Source: Kaistella faecalis (GTDB taxonomy: Bacteria > Bacteroidota > Bacteroidia > Flavobacteriales > Weeksellaceae). Taken from it: a stretch of DNA of 64,000 bases. The stretch covers positions 1,255,783-1,319,782 of the forward strand of contig NZ_CP078067.1 of assembly GCF_019195395.1 (NCBI RefSeq), in the 5' to 3' direction. The stretch's first letter is position 1, and the number at the start of each line of letters is the position of its first letter. A program made the translations under genes and the position numbers. Shown here piece by piece: positions 8,945 to 17,207 of the stretch. Under the pieces are notes generated by a model that did no database searches, was not told the DNA's origin, and saw only the letters and a list, made by a program, of their open reading frames with translations.

Positions 8945-11900
8945 TTATTCTGCCAGATTAATTTTTTTCGATTTAACCGGAGTGATCTTTTCCTGTAACC
9001 ACTGGAAAATCACATACAGAACAGGAATCGCTACCAGCCCGAAAAACGTTCCGATAAGAAGACCTGCTGCTGCTCCGGTTCCGATAGATCGGTTTCCTAC
9101 AGAGCCAATACCCGAGGCAAAAACCAATGGAAGCATCCCGAAAATAAACGCGAAGGAAGTCATTAGAATCGGTCTTAATCTCGCCTTAGCGGCGTTAATG
9201 GCAGACATGGCTAAAGTTTCACCGTGATTTCTCCGCTGTATGGCAAATTCTACAATAAGAATGGCGTTCTTGGCTAAAAGTCCGACAAGCATAATTAAAG
9301 CAATCTGGAAATAGATATTATTTTCCAGACCTGCAATTCTCTGCCCGAAATAAGCACCTGCAACTCCCAAAGGAAGGGAAATAATAACTGCTAAAGGAAG
9401 CAGGAAACTTTCATACTGTGCCGCGAGGATGAAATAGACAAATACCAAACTCAGTAAGAAGATAATCGCTGTCTGTGAACCTGAACTCAATTCCTCTTTC
9501 GAAAGACCGGTAAATTCAACCACATAATCTGCCGGAAGTTTTTCCGCGGCAACTTCCTGTACTGCACGAATTGCATCACCGGTTGAAAATCCAGGATTGT
9601 TCGATCCTGAAATCGAAATCGATGTAAACAGGTTATATCTTTCCACAGATTTTGGCCCGAAGGTCTTCTCCATCGTTACAAACTGCGAGATGGGTGCCAT
9701 TTGGCCTGAAGCAGTCTTTACAAAAATACTGCTGAGATCCGATGGCTCGTTTCGGGAATCAGGAAATGCCTGAACCATTACCCGGAACTGCTTTCCATAT
9801 TTGGTGAAATCGGCAGCATAAACGCCTCCAACATATCCCTGCATCGCACTTAATATATCTGAAACCGAAACTCCGGTTTCTTTTGCACGTGGAACATCAA
9901 TAACCATTTCGTACTGCGGATAATTCGTGTTGAAAGAAGTTTGCGCGAACTGAACTTCCGGTCTTTCCATCAAAGCTCCCAGATATTCTTTTGCAACGCC
10001 ATCAAGCTGCCTTAAACTGCCGCCTGATTTATCGAGCAATACTGCGGAAAAACCATCACTGGAACCAAATCCCGGAATACTTGGCGGAGAGAAAAATACA
10101 ATTTTCGCGTCAGGATATTTGCCTGCGAGTCCGAAAAGCTTTTTGGTAATCGCTTCAACCGACTGATCATCATCTTTTGCTCGCTCACCAAACGGTTTCA
10201 GTCGCACAAAAGCCTGCCCAGCGTTAGAACCGCTTCCTGACATAAATCCTCGGCTTGCGGTAAAGGTAACGTTGGCAACGCCTGGTATTTTCCGGGCTTC
10301 TTCCTGCAAATCTTTTAAAACGTTATAAGTCCTTTCCATAGAGGATCCCGGCGGGAGTGCCACATCGGTAAAGATAATTCCACGGTCTTCTTTAGGTACG
10401 AAGCCTGAAGGCATTGTGGCATTTGACCACCAGAAAAACAATCCTCCAACAGCAAAAATGATCAGCGTTACCCATTTATGTCTCAAAAGGAAAACGAAAA
10501 GTCTTCCGTACCGGTCTGTACCGCTTTTAAATGCTGCGTTGAATTTGTAGAAAAACTTCTGCAGGAAGTTCATAGAAGCATATTCTTTATGATGCGCAGG
10601 ATTGGGTTTCAAAAACAGGGAACATAAAACCGGACTGAGCGTCAATGCATTAACCGCAGAGATTAAAATGGCAACAATCAGCGTAATCCCAAACTGTTGG
10701 TAAAAAACTCCTGTAGGCCCTGTTATGAAGGTTACCGGAATGAATACTGCAGACATTACCAATGTGATTGAGATAATCGCACCGGTAATCTCATCCATCG
10801 CACTTACGGTCGCCTTTTTGGGGTCTGTAAATCCGTGTTCCATTTTTGCATGAACCGCCTCGACGACCACAATAGCATCATCGACCACAATTCCAATTGC
10901 GAGAACCAATGCGAAAAGCGTTAAAAGGTTTAATGAATACCCAAATAGATTCAGAAAGAAAAAAGTTCCAACGATAGAAACGGGAACCGCAATCGCCGGA
11001 ATTAAGGTAGAACGGAAATCCTGAAGGAACAAATATACCACCAAAAACACGAGGACAAATGCTTCGAGTAAGGTGGTTACTACTTTTCCGATTGAGGCTT
11101 CCAGAAAGTCATTGGTATCAAAATTAATCGTGTAACCCACATCTTTCGGTAAGGTTTTCTCGTTTTCTTCCAGGAATATTTTGATGTCTTTAATAATCTG
11201 CTGTGCGTTGGATCCCGGCGTTTGGAAAATCCCCATACTTACGGAACGGCGGCCGTTATTTTCCCCGATCGAGCTGTAAGACTGCGCATCCAGTTTAATC
11301 TCAGCAACGTCTTTCAGTTTTAAAAACTGCCCGTTTCCAAGGGATTTAAGGATGATATCTCCGTAATCATTGGCAACATTAAATTTCCCTTTGTACGTGA
11401 TCACATATTCGAAAGCGCTTCCGCTGTTCTGTCCTAGCTGACCCGCAGCAGCTTCACGCGACTGTTCATTGATTGCTGCAGTAACATCTGAAGGTTCTAA
11501 ACCGTACGCCGCCATTTTTGCCGGATCGATCCAGACTCTCATCGAGAAATTTTTTCCTCCGAATGCCTGCGCATCACCCACACCGTTTACCCTTTTCAGT
11601 TCCGGGATGACATTGATATTTAAATAGTTCTGAAGCCAGACTTCGTCCAAATCTTTATTCGCCGTGTAAAAAGACAGGAACATCAGGGCACTTGTACGCT
11701 GTTTCTGTACCGTAACTCCGGAACGCGTAACATCTGCCGGCAAAAGCGGAATCGCACGCTGAACTTTATTCTGAACCTCAACCGCCGCAATATCAGGGTT
11801 TACGCCCTGCTTAAAGAAAATCTGAATATTTGCTGAACCGTTATTGCTGGCTGAAGAAGAAATATAATCCATTCCCTCTACCCCGTTTACCTGTTCTTCA

Positions 11901-12094
11901 ATTGGAATTACCACGCTGTTCATCACGGTTTCGGCACTCGCACCGGTATAGTTGGCAGAAATACTTACCGTGGGTGGGGCAATATCTGGGTATTGTGTTA
12001 CAGGTAGTGCCTGAAGACCCAAAACCCCGAGAATTACAATAAGGATGGAGACGACACTCGCAAGAACCGGTCTGTTTATGAAATGTTTTACCAT
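8945..12094 (-). CDS. RND multidrug efflux pump, AcrB/MexB type (HAE-1)
   Basis: A 1049-residue inner-membrane pump of full family length. It starts with the typical VKHFINRPVLASVVSILIV helix, has two large periplasmic loops, and keeps the proton-relay residues: D405-D406 in GIVVDDAIVVVEA on TM4 and K942 in GLLAKNAILIVEFA on TM10. A flexible F-rich porter domain fits broad hydrophobic substrates, so antibiotics, detergents and bile-like compounds are likely (family knowledge). Its ATG overlaps the stop of the MFP gene at 12094, so the two are translationally coupled. Confidence 0.96.
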   Translation of the reverse strand: MVKHFINRPVLASVVSILIVILGVLGLQALPVTQYPDIAPPTVSISANYTGASAETVMNSVVIPIEEQVNGVEGMDYISSSASNNGSANIQIFFKQGVNPDIAAVEVQNKVQRAIPLLPADVTRSGVTVQKQRTSALMFLSFYTANKDLDEVWLQNYLNINVIPELKRVNGVGDAQAFGGKNFSMRVWIDPAKMAAYGLEPSDVTAAINEQSREAAAGQLGQNSGSAFEYVITYKGKFNVANDYGDIILKSLGNGQFLKLKDVAEIKLDAQSYSSIGENNGRRSVSMGIFQTPGSNAQQIIKDIKIFLEENEKTLPKDVGYTINFDTNDFLEASIGKVVTTLLEAFVLVFLVVYLFLQDFRSTLIPAIAVPVSIVGTFFFLNLFGYSLNLLTLFALVLAIGIVVDDAIVVVEAVHAKMEHGFTDPKKATVSAMDEITGAIISITLVMSAVFIPVTFITGPTGVFYQQFGITLIVAILISAVNALTLSPVLCSLFLKPNPAHHKEYASMNFLQKFFYKFNAAFKSGTDRYGRLFVFLLRHKWVTLIIFAVGGLFFWWSNATMPSGFVPKEDRGIIFTDVALPPGSSMERTYNVLKDLQEEARKIPGVANVTFTASRGFMSGSGSNAGQAFVRLKPFGERAKDDDQSVEAITKKLFGLAGKYPDAKIVFFSPPSIPGFGSSDGFSAVLLDKSGGSLRQLDGVAKEYLGALMERPEVQFAQTSFNTNYPQYEMVIDVPRAKETGVSVSDILSAMQGYVGGVYAADFTKYGKQFRVMVQAFPDSRNEPSDLSSIFVKTASGQMAPISQFVTMEKTFGPKSVERYNLFTSISISGSNNPGFSTGDAIRAVQEVAAEKLPADYVVEFTGLSKEELSSGSQTAIIFLLSLVFVYFILAAQYESFLLPLAVIISLPLGVAGAYFGQRIAGLENNIYFQIALIMLVGLLAKNAILIVEFAIQRRNHGETLAMSAINAAKARLRPILMTSFAFIFGMLPLVFASGIGSVGNRSIGTGAAAGLLIGTFFGLVAIPVLYVIFQWLQEKITPVKSKKINLAE

Positions 12095-13323
12095 TAGAAA
12101 ATCGGTTTTATAGCGTTAACAATCTCGTCGAAATTTGCGGGTTTTGATTTTACCGCAGTCCCGGGTTTTAAAGCACCGACTCCCTGAGCGACAATTTTTT
12201 CTCCTTTTTTAATCCCGTCTTTTACTACGACCAGATTATTCACCCGGTCCGTAACACCAATCAAGACATTTCTGGCGGTATCTTTTTCAACTTTAAAGAC
12301 GTAAACCAGTCCCTGTTGCTCGAAAGTTGCACTTTCCGGAACTATTAATGCCTTGTCATATAATTTCGGAACCTTAACCGTTCCGCTGTTTCCGTTGCTC
12401 AGGAGTTTGGCTGCATTCGGGAAAGAAACCCGGAACTGGATTGTTCCTGTCTGCGGATCGATTTGTCCTGTAACTGCTTCTATTTTTCCTTTTTCGCCAT
12501 ACATGCTTCCGTTGGCGAGTTCAAGTTCTACCATGGGCATATTTCTTAACTTTTCGGGAACTGTTGCGCCGTAGGCATTCTCCAGAAAATCCAGATATTC
12601 TCTTTCGTTCATAGAAAAGTAAGCGAAAATACCGCTGGTATCTGATACCGTCGTTAATGGAGTGGGATCGCCTGGACCGACTAGACTTCCGACTCTGAAA
12701 GGAAGTTTACCCAAAATTCCTGAAATAGGAGCACGGATTACTGAGTAATCGATATTAGCCTGAACTCCTTTATAATTTGCGGAAGCCTGAGATACGCCCG
12801 CGACAGCCTGCTGTTGGGCAGCTTTCGCCTGTGCAAGTTGAGCCTGCGCGCGCGATAAGTTTGCTTTCGCGGTTTCCAACTGTACTGGGCTGATGATATT
12901 TTTCTGAACCAGTGGAATAAGTTTGTTCACCTCAACCTGAGACGCGTTCACCGCTGCCTGCGCAGCACTTACATTTGCCTTGGCTGCAGAAACTCCAGAC
13001 TGTGCTGCACCAATTCCGGCGCGCGCGGCATCTGCTGATTCGTTAAGCGTATTGGTTTCCAGCCTGAAAAGCGGCTGACCTTTGGTCACATACTGACCTT
13101 CATCAACCAAAACCTGAGTAATGTATCCCTGGATTTTTGCACGAACATCATTATTTACACGGCCCTGAATAGATGCCGGAAATGACTGATATCCGGTTAC
13201 ATTTCTTTCCTGCACTTCAACTACAGGAACTTCTTTGGGTCCTTCCTGCTTTTTTTCTTCTTTCTTTTTACATGAAAGCACTGACAGTAAAGACAGGGAA
13301 ATAATGATTAATTTATTTTTCAT
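12094..13323 (-). CDS. RND efflux periplasmic adaptor (AcrA/MexA family)
   Basis: A 409-residue membrane-fusion lipoprotein with lipobox ending at C18 (LLSVLSC). Order of parts: lipoyl half-motif VRAKIQGYITQVLVDEGQYV, a long alanine/glutamine-rich coiled-coil hairpin (roughly residues 95-185), second lipoyl half, beta-barrel and membrane-proximal domains. It bridges the RND pump and outer-membrane channel. Two bases separate it from the regulator gene upstream and one base is shared with the RND gene downstream, so it is the second gene of a four-gene operon. Confidence 0.94.
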   Translation of the reverse strand: MKNKLIIISLSLLSVLSCKKKEEKKQEGPKEVPVVEVQERNVTGYQSFPASIQGRVNNDVRAKIQGYITQVLVDEGQYVTKGQPLFRLETNTLNESADAARAGIGAAQSGVSAAKANVSAAQAAVNASQVEVNKLIPLVQKNIISPVQLETAKANLSRAQAQLAQAKAAQQQAVAGVSQASANYKGVQANIDYSVIRAPISGILGKLPFRVGSLVGPGDPTPLTTVSDTSGIFAYFSMNEREYLDFLENAYGATVPEKLRNMPMVELELANGSMYGEKGKIEAVTGQIDPQTGTIQFRVSFPNAAKLLSNGNSGTVKVPKLYDKALIVPESATFEQQGLVYVFKVEKDTARNVLIGVTDRVNNLVVVKDGIKKGEKIVAQGVGALKPGTAVKSKPANFDEIVNAIKPIF

Positions 13324-13325
13324 AC

Positions 13326-13787
13326 TTAAATTTTATGGAGAGTTTCTTCGATATTTTTAATATTTCTGTTTAAAAGCGTTCTGTAAATTTCAAATCTTTG
13401 AATCTGTTCTTCGTCATTGCTTTTACAGAATTCATGAAGTTGATCAAGAATTGATATTTCCTGCTTCATTTTGGTGATAATTTCCTCGAACCGAATGGTC
13501 ATATAGTTTTCATTAATTCTGAAGAAACGCTTTCTTTCTTTAATGGTATTAAAATCAATAATTAATTTAGCGTTCAGCAACAGATTAAGATTAGCCGAAA
13601 CAGAACTTTTGCTTGCGGCAAAAACCTGAACAAATTCATCAAAGCAAATTCCCTTCTTCTCGAAATCGAAAATCAGGTAGGAGTAGATTTTTGCAGCTAA
13701 TGGCGGGATATGTAGGGTTTCTCCATAAAACTTCACCATTTCACGAAAAATTTGTTTATCCAAGTCTAACGATGGTTCCATATTCAT
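13326..13787 (-). CDS. GbsR/MarR-like winged-helix regulator of the efflux operon
   Basis: A 153-residue regulator starting at MNMEPSL. A winged helix covers roughly residues 30-95, with recognition-helix region AASKSSVSANLNLLL and wing IKERKRFFRI, followed by long C-terminal helices for dimerising. A longer frame begins at 13874, but a -7 promoter element lies at 13798-13805, inside that extension, so I take the ATG at 13787. As first gene of the pump operon it most likely represses its own promoter and responds to pump substrates; an operator-like palindrome lies just upstream. Role inferred from context. Confidence 0.75.
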   Translation of the reverse strand: MNMEPSLDLDKQIFREMVKFYGETLHIPPLAAKIYSYLIFDFEKKGICFDEFVQVFAASKSSVSANLNLLLNAKLIIDFNTIKERKRFFRINENYMTIRFEEIITKMKQEISILDQLHEFCKSNDEEQIQRFEIYRTLLNRNIKNIEETLHKI

Positions 13788-13797
13788 ACTGTGAGCA

Positions 13798-13805
13798 CAA
13801 ATATA
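13798..13805 (-). promoter_or_regulatory. -7 element of the efflux operon promoter
   Basis: CAAATATA on the plus strand reads TATATTTG, a full TAnnTTTG match, 10 bases upstream of the regulator ATG, implying a very short leader. The -33 side lacks a clear TTTG. Confidence 0.6.
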
Positions 13806-13811
13806 ATTTAT

Positions 13812-13834
13812 TAGTTCGGAACGAAACGAACCTA
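13812..13834. promoter_or_regulatory. Operator-like palindromes upstream of the efflux regulator
   Basis: GTTCGGAAC (13814-13822) is a 9-base palindrome, and GTTCG (13814-13818) also pairs with CGAAC (13827-13831) across 8 bases. It lies between the expected -33 and -7 regions of the operon promoter, a usual repressor site. Confidence 0.4.
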
Positions 13835-13890
13835 CGCTTTCTTTTAACAAATATTTATCACAAATTAACAGCATAAAAGCCGAAAAATGC

Positions 13891-13898
13891 TAATTTCG
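13891..13898 (+). promoter_or_regulatory. -7 element for the SUI1/YciH gene
   Basis: TAATTTCG, one base off TAnnTTTG, ends 1 base before the first ATG (13900). A second ATG follows at 13903, so the mRNA is probably leaderless. Confidence 0.45.
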
Positions 13899-13899
13899 C

Positions 13900-14235
13900 A
13901 TGATGGATTTACGAGATCAACTGAAAAACCTTTTCCCTGAACACGAAGAACAGGATTTTAAAATGCCTGACGATGAAACTGTAAAATTTCAGCAGAAAGA
14001 ACCTTTGGTCTGCAAGTTTGAAAAAAAAGGCAGGAATGGAAAACCTGTTACTTTAATTGAAGGATTTGAAGGAAGCGAAGATGAATTAAAAAACATTTCA
14101 AAGAAAATAAAAACCACTTTGGGAATCGGTGGCTCTGCAAAAGATGGAGTCATTGTAATCCAAGGAGATAACCGCGACAAGATCATGAAAATCCTTCAGG
14201 AAATGAGCTATAAAACTAAGCGCGTTGGTGGATAG
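13900..14235 (+). CDS. SUI1/eIF1-like translation factor (YciH type)
   Basis: A 111-residue protein whose C-terminal 80 residues form a SUI1 fold: GRNGKPVTLIEGFEGSEDEL, then KKIKTTLGIGGSAKDG with the TTLGIGGS turn typical of eIF1/YciH, then VIVIQGDNRDKIMKIL. Bacterial homologues bind the 30S subunit and can affect start-site choice in vitro; the cellular role is not settled. Two tandem ATGs (13900, 13903) follow the -7 element almost directly, so translation probably begins at the RNA 5' end. It is divergent from the efflux operon and ends in its own terminator. Confidence 0.85.
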   Translation: MMDLRDQLKNLFPEHEEQDFKMPDDETVKFQQKEPLVCKFEKKGRNGKPVTLIEGFEGSEDELKNISKKIKTTLGIGGSAKDGVIVIQGDNRDKIMKILQEMSYKTKRVGG

Positions 14236-14278
14236 TTTCCCGCATTATTTTATCAGAACAAAAATTCTCCGTACCTTT

Positions 14279-14306
14279 AAATTCCTTTTTTACAAAGGGA
14301 TTTTTT
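14279..14306 (+). terminator. Terminator after the SUI1 gene
   Basis: Arms AAATTCCTTT and AAAGGGATTT pair over 10 positions with one wobble, loop TTTAC, then a six-T run. A TACCTTTA -7-like element overlaps its left edge (14272-14279) and may start the next transcript. Confidence 0.65.
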
Positions 14307-14324
14307 AATTTAAAACAATAATAT

Positions 14325-15179
14325 ATGCTTAATAAATTAGCGGCCTCAGAACTGGTTCTTAATCCAGACGGAAGTGTTTATCATCTGAACCTTTTACCTG
14401 AAGATCTTGCAGAAAAAATTATCCTTGTTGGCGATCCGGATCGCGTTCCGAAAGTTTCGAAGTATTTCGATAAGGTAGAAATCAAAAAAAATAAAAGAGA
14501 ATTCTACACCCATACCGGAACTTTACGCGGCGAGAGAATTACCGTAATGTCAACAGGAATCGGTACCGAAAACATCGATATCGTGATGAATGAACTTGAT
14601 GCGTTGGTAAATATAGATCTCAAGGAAAAAGAATTCAAAAGCGAACACAAAGCACTTCAGCTTTTCCGTTTAGGAACCTGCGGAAGCGTAAATCCTGATG
14701 TAGAAGTTGACAATATGCTCGTAACGCAGAACGTTGTTGGACTCGACGGATTACTGCATTTCTATCAGGATTATCAATTCGAAAACGAATTTTCAAGAAA
14801 CTTTCTGGAGAAATTTCCTTACGAGAAAATAAAACCAATGTTATATTTCGCTGACTGGGCGGAAGATATTGCTGATTACTACAAAGACGCCAAATACCAC
14901 GGAAACACCGCAACTTTCCCGGGCTTTTACGCACCACAAGGAAGACAGCTTCGTCTGAAAGCCCTCGACGATCAGTTTCTTGAAACTTTAAATGATTTGG
15001 GTGTAACCAATTTCGAGATGGAAACTTCAGCAATTTATGGCTTGGCGAAATTGTTGGGCCATAAAGCATTAACGGTAAACGCGGTAATCGCCAACAGAAG
15101 ACGCGGCGAATTTTCTGCAGATCATCAGGCTTCCGAAAAGAATATGATCGAGTGGGTTCTGGAGAGAATTATTAAATAA
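14325..15179 (+). CDS. Nucleoside phosphorylase (uridine-phosphorylase-like)
   Basis: A 284-residue member of the PNP/UDP superfamily. Visible motifs are the phosphate-binding start IILVGDPDRVPKVSKYF, the conserved STGIGTENIDIVMNEL, the RLGTCGSVN signature and the late NFEMETSAIYGLAKLLGH segment that binds ribose. The enzyme splits a nucleoside with phosphate into base and ribose-1-phosphate for salvage. The exact base cannot be fixed; a uridine-type enzyme is my best guess from overall shape. Single-gene unit closed by a bidirectional terminator shared with tag. Confidence 0.87.
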   Translation: MLNKLAASELVLNPDGSVYHLNLLPEDLAEKIILVGDPDRVPKVSKYFDKVEIKKNKREFYTHTGTLRGERITVMSTGIGTENIDIVMNELDALVNIDLKEKEFKSEHKALQLFRLGTCGSVNPDVEVDNMLVTQNVVGLDGLLHFYQDYQFENEFSRNFLEKFPYEKIKPMLYFADWAEDIADYYKDAKYHGNTATFPGFYAPQGRQLRLKALDDQFLETLNDLGVTNFEMETSAIYGLAKLLGHKALTVNAVIANRRRGEFSADHQASEKNMIEWVLERIIK

Positions 15180-15188
15180 AAACATGTT

Positions 15189-15219
15189 AAAATCCGGCTG
15201 TTAAACGGCCGGATTTTTT
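15189..15219. terminator. Bidirectional terminator between the phosphorylase and tag
   Basis: AAATCCGGC (15190-15198) pairs perfectly with GCCGGATTT (15208-15216); T-rich tracts follow on both strands. The last bases of tag lie inside it. Confidence 0.85.
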
Positions 15220-15778
15220 ATTGGTTTCGAACCCAACAATTAGCCAAATGGTCATTCACCATTCCCGTAGCCTGCATGTGCGCGTAAACAACAGTAGAGC
15301 CAAGAAACTTGAAGCCCCTTTTCTTTAAATCTTTTGCCAATGCATCTGAAATTTCTGTCGTCGCCGGAACTTGTTTTAATTCTGTAAACTGATTATTAAT
15401 CGGTTTTCCGCCGACAAAACTCCAGATATACTTGGAGAAAGTTCCGAACTCTTCCTGAACATCCATAAACCTTTTCGCGTTACTAACTGTTGCCAAAATT
15501 TTCAGGCGGTTCCGGATGATTCCAGCATCCTGCATCAATTCTTCTGCCTTTTCATCGGAATACGCTGCAATTTTATTGTAATCGAAGTCATCAAAAGCCT
15601 CTTTAAAGTTTTCACGCTTTTTAAGGATGGTATACCATGAAAGTCCGGCCTGAAAACTTTCGAGCACCAGAAATTCAAAAATGGTTTCGTCATCATACAC
15701 GGGTTTTCCCCATTCATGATCATGGTAAGCTCTGTACAGATCATCTTTTTCGCACCAACCGCAGCGTATCTTATCCAT
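15218..15778 (-). CDS. tag: DNA-3-methyladenine glycosylase I
   Basis: A 186-residue Tag protein. The zinc-snap ligands are all present: C6 and H19 near the N-terminus (RCGW and YHDHEW) and H177 and C181 at the end (NDHLANCW). The FQAGLSWYTILKKRENF and DAGIIRNRLKI segments form the helix-hairpin-helix core. It removes 3-methyladenine from alkylated DNA, starting base excision repair. It is a single gene, convergent with the phosphorylase. Its stop codon falls at the edge of the shared terminator. Confidence 0.96.
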   Translation of the reverse strand: MDKIRCGWCEKDDLYRAYHDHEWGKPVYDDETIFEFLVLESFQAGLSWYTILKKRENFKEAFDDFDYNKIAAYSDEKAEELMQDAGIIRNRLKILATVSNAKRFMDVQEEFGTFSKYIWSFVGGKPINNQFTELKQVPATTEISDALAKDLKKRGFKFLGSTVVYAHMQATGMVNDHLANCWVRNQ

Positions 15779-15937
15779 TTTGATATATTTTTAGCTATAT
15801 TGTAATAAATTTAATAGAATTTTTTAATAAAACTTTATAAAACTTTAACATACGTTAATTAAAATAGGAATAATTGTTGGTTGTTAACATAATATCAAAA
15901 TTAAATTTTACCAAAACACTAATTTAAATTTATTATT

Positions 15938-16237
15938 ATGGACAGACAAGATTATAACAATGCAGAAAATGCCGTTAATAACGCAAAATGGACTGTAAAC
16001 GATTATGCTGACAGAGCTAAAGATTACATCCGCGAGCAGCGCGACAGAAATGAAACCCCAACTGCTGAAGGTTGGATGGAGCGAGCAAAGGATAATATTT
16101 CTGATGCATGGGAAGACACCAAAGATGCTGTTTCCGATGCTTGGGAGCAAACTAAAGACTGGACAGAAGATGCCGTAGATAATGTAAAAGATGCTGGCGA
16201 AGACGTGAAAGCCGAATGGAATAAGAGCACCAACTAA
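15938..16237 (+). CDS. Small LEA-like protein with 11-residue repeats
   Basis: A 99-residue, highly charged, soluble protein without signal peptide or membrane segment. Residues 54-94 are built of consecutive 11-residue units: ISDAWEDTKDA (54-64), VSDAWEQTKDW (65-75), TEDAVDNVKDA (76-86), GEDVKAEW (87-94). Such 11-mer amphipathic repeats are typical of group 3 late-embryogenesis-abundant proteins, which protect membranes and proteins under drying or freezing. I do not recognise a named family; stress protection is inferred from the repeat pattern. It is preceded by about 160 bases of very AT-rich DNA and followed by a terminator. Confidence 0.8.
   Translation: MDRQDYNNAENAVNNAKWTVNDYADRAKDYIREQRDRNETPTAEGWMERAKDNISDAWEDTKDAVSDAWEQTKDWTEDAVDNVKDAGEDVKAEWNKSTN
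16097..16195 (+). repeat. Three tandem 33-base units inside the LEA-like gene
   Basis: Units 16097-16129, 16130-16162 and 16163-16195 each encode one 11-residue helix repeat. The first two are clearly related at DNA level (GATGCATGGGAAGA against GATGCTTGGGAGCA); the third is more diverged. Confidence 0.7.
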
Positions 16238-16260
16238 TCATAATTTCATATAGTTAAGGA

Positions 16261-16289
16261 AGAGGACCAAGAAATTGGTTCTCTTTTTC
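16261..16289 (+). terminator. Terminator after the LEA-like gene
   Basis: AGAGGACCAA (16261-16270) pairs with TTGGTTCTCT (16275-16284) with one G-U pair, GAAA loop, then a T run. Confidence 0.8.
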
Positions 16290-16312
16290 TATGCTTTAAG
16301 CAATAAATATTC

Positions 16313-16320
16313 TAAATTTG
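16313..16320 (+). promoter_or_regulatory. -7 element for fabI
   Basis: TAAATTTG, a full TAnnTTTG match, ends 21 bases before the fabI ATG at 16342. It also argues against the in-frame TTG at 16318 as a start. Confidence 0.6.
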
Positions 16321-16341
16321 TTGCAATTAAATAGAACTATT

Positions 16342-17157
16342 ATGTCATACGGATTACTTAAAGGTAAAAAAGGAATTATTTTCGGAGCACTGAATGACCA
16401 GTCAATTGCCTGGAAAGTTGCAGAAAGATGCCACGAAGAAGGCGCAGAATTCATTTTATCTAACGCCCCAATCGCAATGAGAATGGGCGAAATTGATGAA
16501 CTGGCAAAAAAAACAGGTTCTGATGTTGTTCCTGCCGACGCAACTTCTGTAGAGGATCTCGAAAAACTGTTTGCCCATGCGCAGGAAAAGTATGGAAAAA
16601 TCGATTTTATCCTTCACTCCATCGGGATGTCAGTAAACATTAGAAAAGGAAAAGCCTATACGGATCTTAATTATGATTTCCTTGAAAAAGGCTGGGATGT
16701 TTCCTCCGTTTCCTTCCATAAAGTAATGAAAGCTGCGTGGGACAAAGATATTATGAACGAATGGGGGTCAATCCTTGCTTTAACTTATATCGCTGCACAA
16801 AGAACTTTCCCGAACTATGGCGATATGGCCGACAACAAATCCTATCTTGAAAGTATTGCAAGAAGTTTCGGTTATTACTGGGGCGACAGAAAAGTGCGCG
16901 TAAATACGATCTCACAATCTCCTGTAATGACTAAAGCCGGAGCAGGTGTAAAAGGAATCAGCGGATTCTTCAACTTTGCCGACAGTATGTCGCCGCTTGG
17001 AAATGCTGATGCAATGGATTGTGCGAATTATTGCGTAAGTCTTTTCTCTGATCTTACCAGAAAAGTAACGATGCAGAATCTCTTCCACGACGGAGGTTTC
17101 AGCAACACCGGAGTTTCACAGAAAATTGTAGATAAATTTGAGGATTTCGAAGGATAA
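16342..17157 (+). CDS. fabI: Enoyl-[acyl-carrier-protein] reductase (NADH), FabI
   Basis: A 271-residue short-chain dehydrogenase-fold enzyme. N-terminal nucleotide site GIIFGALNDQSIAW is the FabI variant of the glycine-rich loop; the catalytic pair is Y159 and K166 (PNYGDMADNK, Y-x6-K); NTISQSPVMTKAG follows. It does the last step of each fatty-acid elongation cycle, reducing trans-2-enoyl-ACP, and is the triclosan target in many bacteria. I use the ATG at 16342 because the promoter element sits at 16313-16320. Single gene, closed by a terminator shared with the convergent M28 gene. Confidence 0.95.
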   Translation: MSYGLLKGKKGIIFGALNDQSIAWKVAERCHEEGAEFILSNAPIAMRMGEIDELAKKTGSDVVPADATSVEDLEKLFAHAQEKYGKIDFILHSIGMSVNIRKGKAYTDLNYDFLEKGWDVSSVSFHKVMKAAWDKDIMNEWGSILALTYIAAQRTFPNYGDMADNKSYLESIARSFGYYWGDRKVRVNTISQSPVMTKAGAGVKGISGFFNFADSMSPLGNADAMDCANYCVSLFSDLTRKVTMQNLFHDGGFSNTGVSQKIVDKFEDFEG

Positions 17158-17171
17158 TCTCAAGTCAACAT

Positions 17172-17207
17172 AAAAAAAATCCGCCCTTTTACAGAGCGGA
17201 TTTTTTT
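17172..17207. terminator. Bidirectional terminator between fabI and the M28 peptidase gene
   Basis: AAAATCCGC pairs with GCGGATTTT around CCTTTTACAGA; long A and T runs flank both sides. Confidence 0.75.
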
